From positions 27,159,161-27,223,160 of the forward strand of contig CM017572.1 of the NCBI GenBank assembly GCA_007844125.1: a DNA stretch of 64,000 bases, in the 5' to 3' direction. Numbering within the stretch: the stretch's first letter is position 1; each line of letters opens with the position of its first letter. Source of the DNA: Sinonovacula constricta. Lineage: Eukaryota > Mollusca > Bivalvia > Cardiida > Solecurtidae. Shown in pieces: positions 63,116-64,000 of the stretch. The notes below the pieces were generated by a model. The model did not search any database. It worked only from the letters and a program-made list of their open reading frames with translations, and was not told the origin of the DNA. The position numbers were made by a program, and so were the translations under genes.

Positions 63116-64000
63116 TTCATTAAGATATAATGATAAAAGAACAGATAACATAATAAGAGAAAAAAAAGTACATGTATCACATGTATCACAGGTCAAATAC
63201 ATTTTACAAACAAAAACAATTTTGAGAATTATGGTCATATTTAAGTCATAATTTAAAAAAAATCCCAACACTCTACACTGTAAATATACTGACTATACAT
63301 AGTTTTTCTTACTAAAAAACATACAAATCATAAAAAATATGTAATGCATGATCAAAAGAAAAGTATATAAAATATGACAAAATGTAACAGCAGTAGAAGA
63401 ATATCAAAATAACACATGTATATACTACAAAAAATATATAACATCTATGACACTGCAAAAGTTGTCTGTGAATTGTTTCTTGTGATAAACTTAGCAATTT
63501 AATTTTAATTTTGTCTTAGGACTACTAAACATGTGATACAAAGGTATGGTTCTACAAAGTTTTAAAACAGTCAACAACTTCTGTAACTGTTCCAATTTAC
63601 TAAAAAAGTGCCTCTATGAAAGCCAAAATTAATTCAAATACTACAAGCCTTTGTCAAAAGATGTTTTCAATGACAGAATCATTATGTTTCTCACTATTAT
63701 GTTGACTTTAATAACATTACTTGCTAGTAGTTCCTCTCTGATTTAACATAACTCTATAATAAATAACAGATAAAAACCAGAACAGGCAACAAACTTAATG
63801 GTTACATCTCTTTTTATAAATGAATGCTTTAATAAATACAGTAATTTTTTTTTAATCAAATACAAACATATAATCAAACAATAACAAAATGTTACAAATA
63901 AATAAAGGCATTAGCTAGATAAGCAAATAAATAAATTAATGAGAGTACTTTAATAAAGTCATGCTAAATAAAAGAGCATTATTTCATCACATGATCATGT
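63116..64000. other. Unassigned right edge
   Basis: AT-rich sequence with no exon, RNA gene or repeat that I can support. Confidence 0.45.

Overview
The window looks like nuclear DNA of a lophotrochozoan animal, most likely a bivalve mollusc. The base composition is AT-rich, the genes carry many introns with GT..AG borders, and the spacers are full of tRNA-derived SINEs, MITE-like elements, a CR1/L2-style LINE relic and minisatellites. The recognisable proteins (WDR47, a CHST15-like sulfotransferase, a PhyH-family dioxygenase) are animal families. The species assignment is inference.

Layout. Positions 394-6655 (minus) hold the first three coding exons of a phytanoyl-CoA dioxygenase family gene that runs off the left edge. 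Positions 7,000-13,700 are gene-poor and repeat-rich: a SINE, a broken LINE reverse transcriptase, a solo-LTR candidate and a MITE with TTAA-flanked inverted ends. Positions 13702-21284 (plus) can be assembled, by matching splice phases, into a seven-exon gene for an unrecognised 227-residue type I membrane protein with a 12-cysteine, five-sequon ectodomain. Its introns contain a perfect 170-bp tandem duplication, a 23-bp minisatellite and a GAT repeat. Positions 21.3-27.3 kb have no gene I can support but carry a 38-bp array and a 1.66-kb minisatellite of 27-bp units. Positions 27298-35289 (plus) encode a complete seven-exon CHST15-like sulfotransferase. Positions 35.3-39.8 kb are repeats and unassigned DNA. 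At 39887-40513 (minus) lies an intronless ORF for a 208-residue multi-pass membrane protein, divergent from WDR47 (40864-54454, plus, ten exons, 1175 residues). The last 9.5 kb are WDR47 3' flank, SINE pieces and unassigned AT-rich DNA.

The genes do not form one pathway. PhyH enzymes are Fe(II)/2-oxoglutarate oxygenases, CHST15-like enzymes sulfate glycosaminoglycan chains in the Golgi, and WDR47 is a microtubule-associated scaffold of neurons and cilia. The only arrangement suggesting shared regulation is the divergent pair at 39.9-40.9 kb, with 350 bp between the two start codons. All exon joins were worked out by hand from reading frame, splice consensus and phase; no transcript or database search was available.
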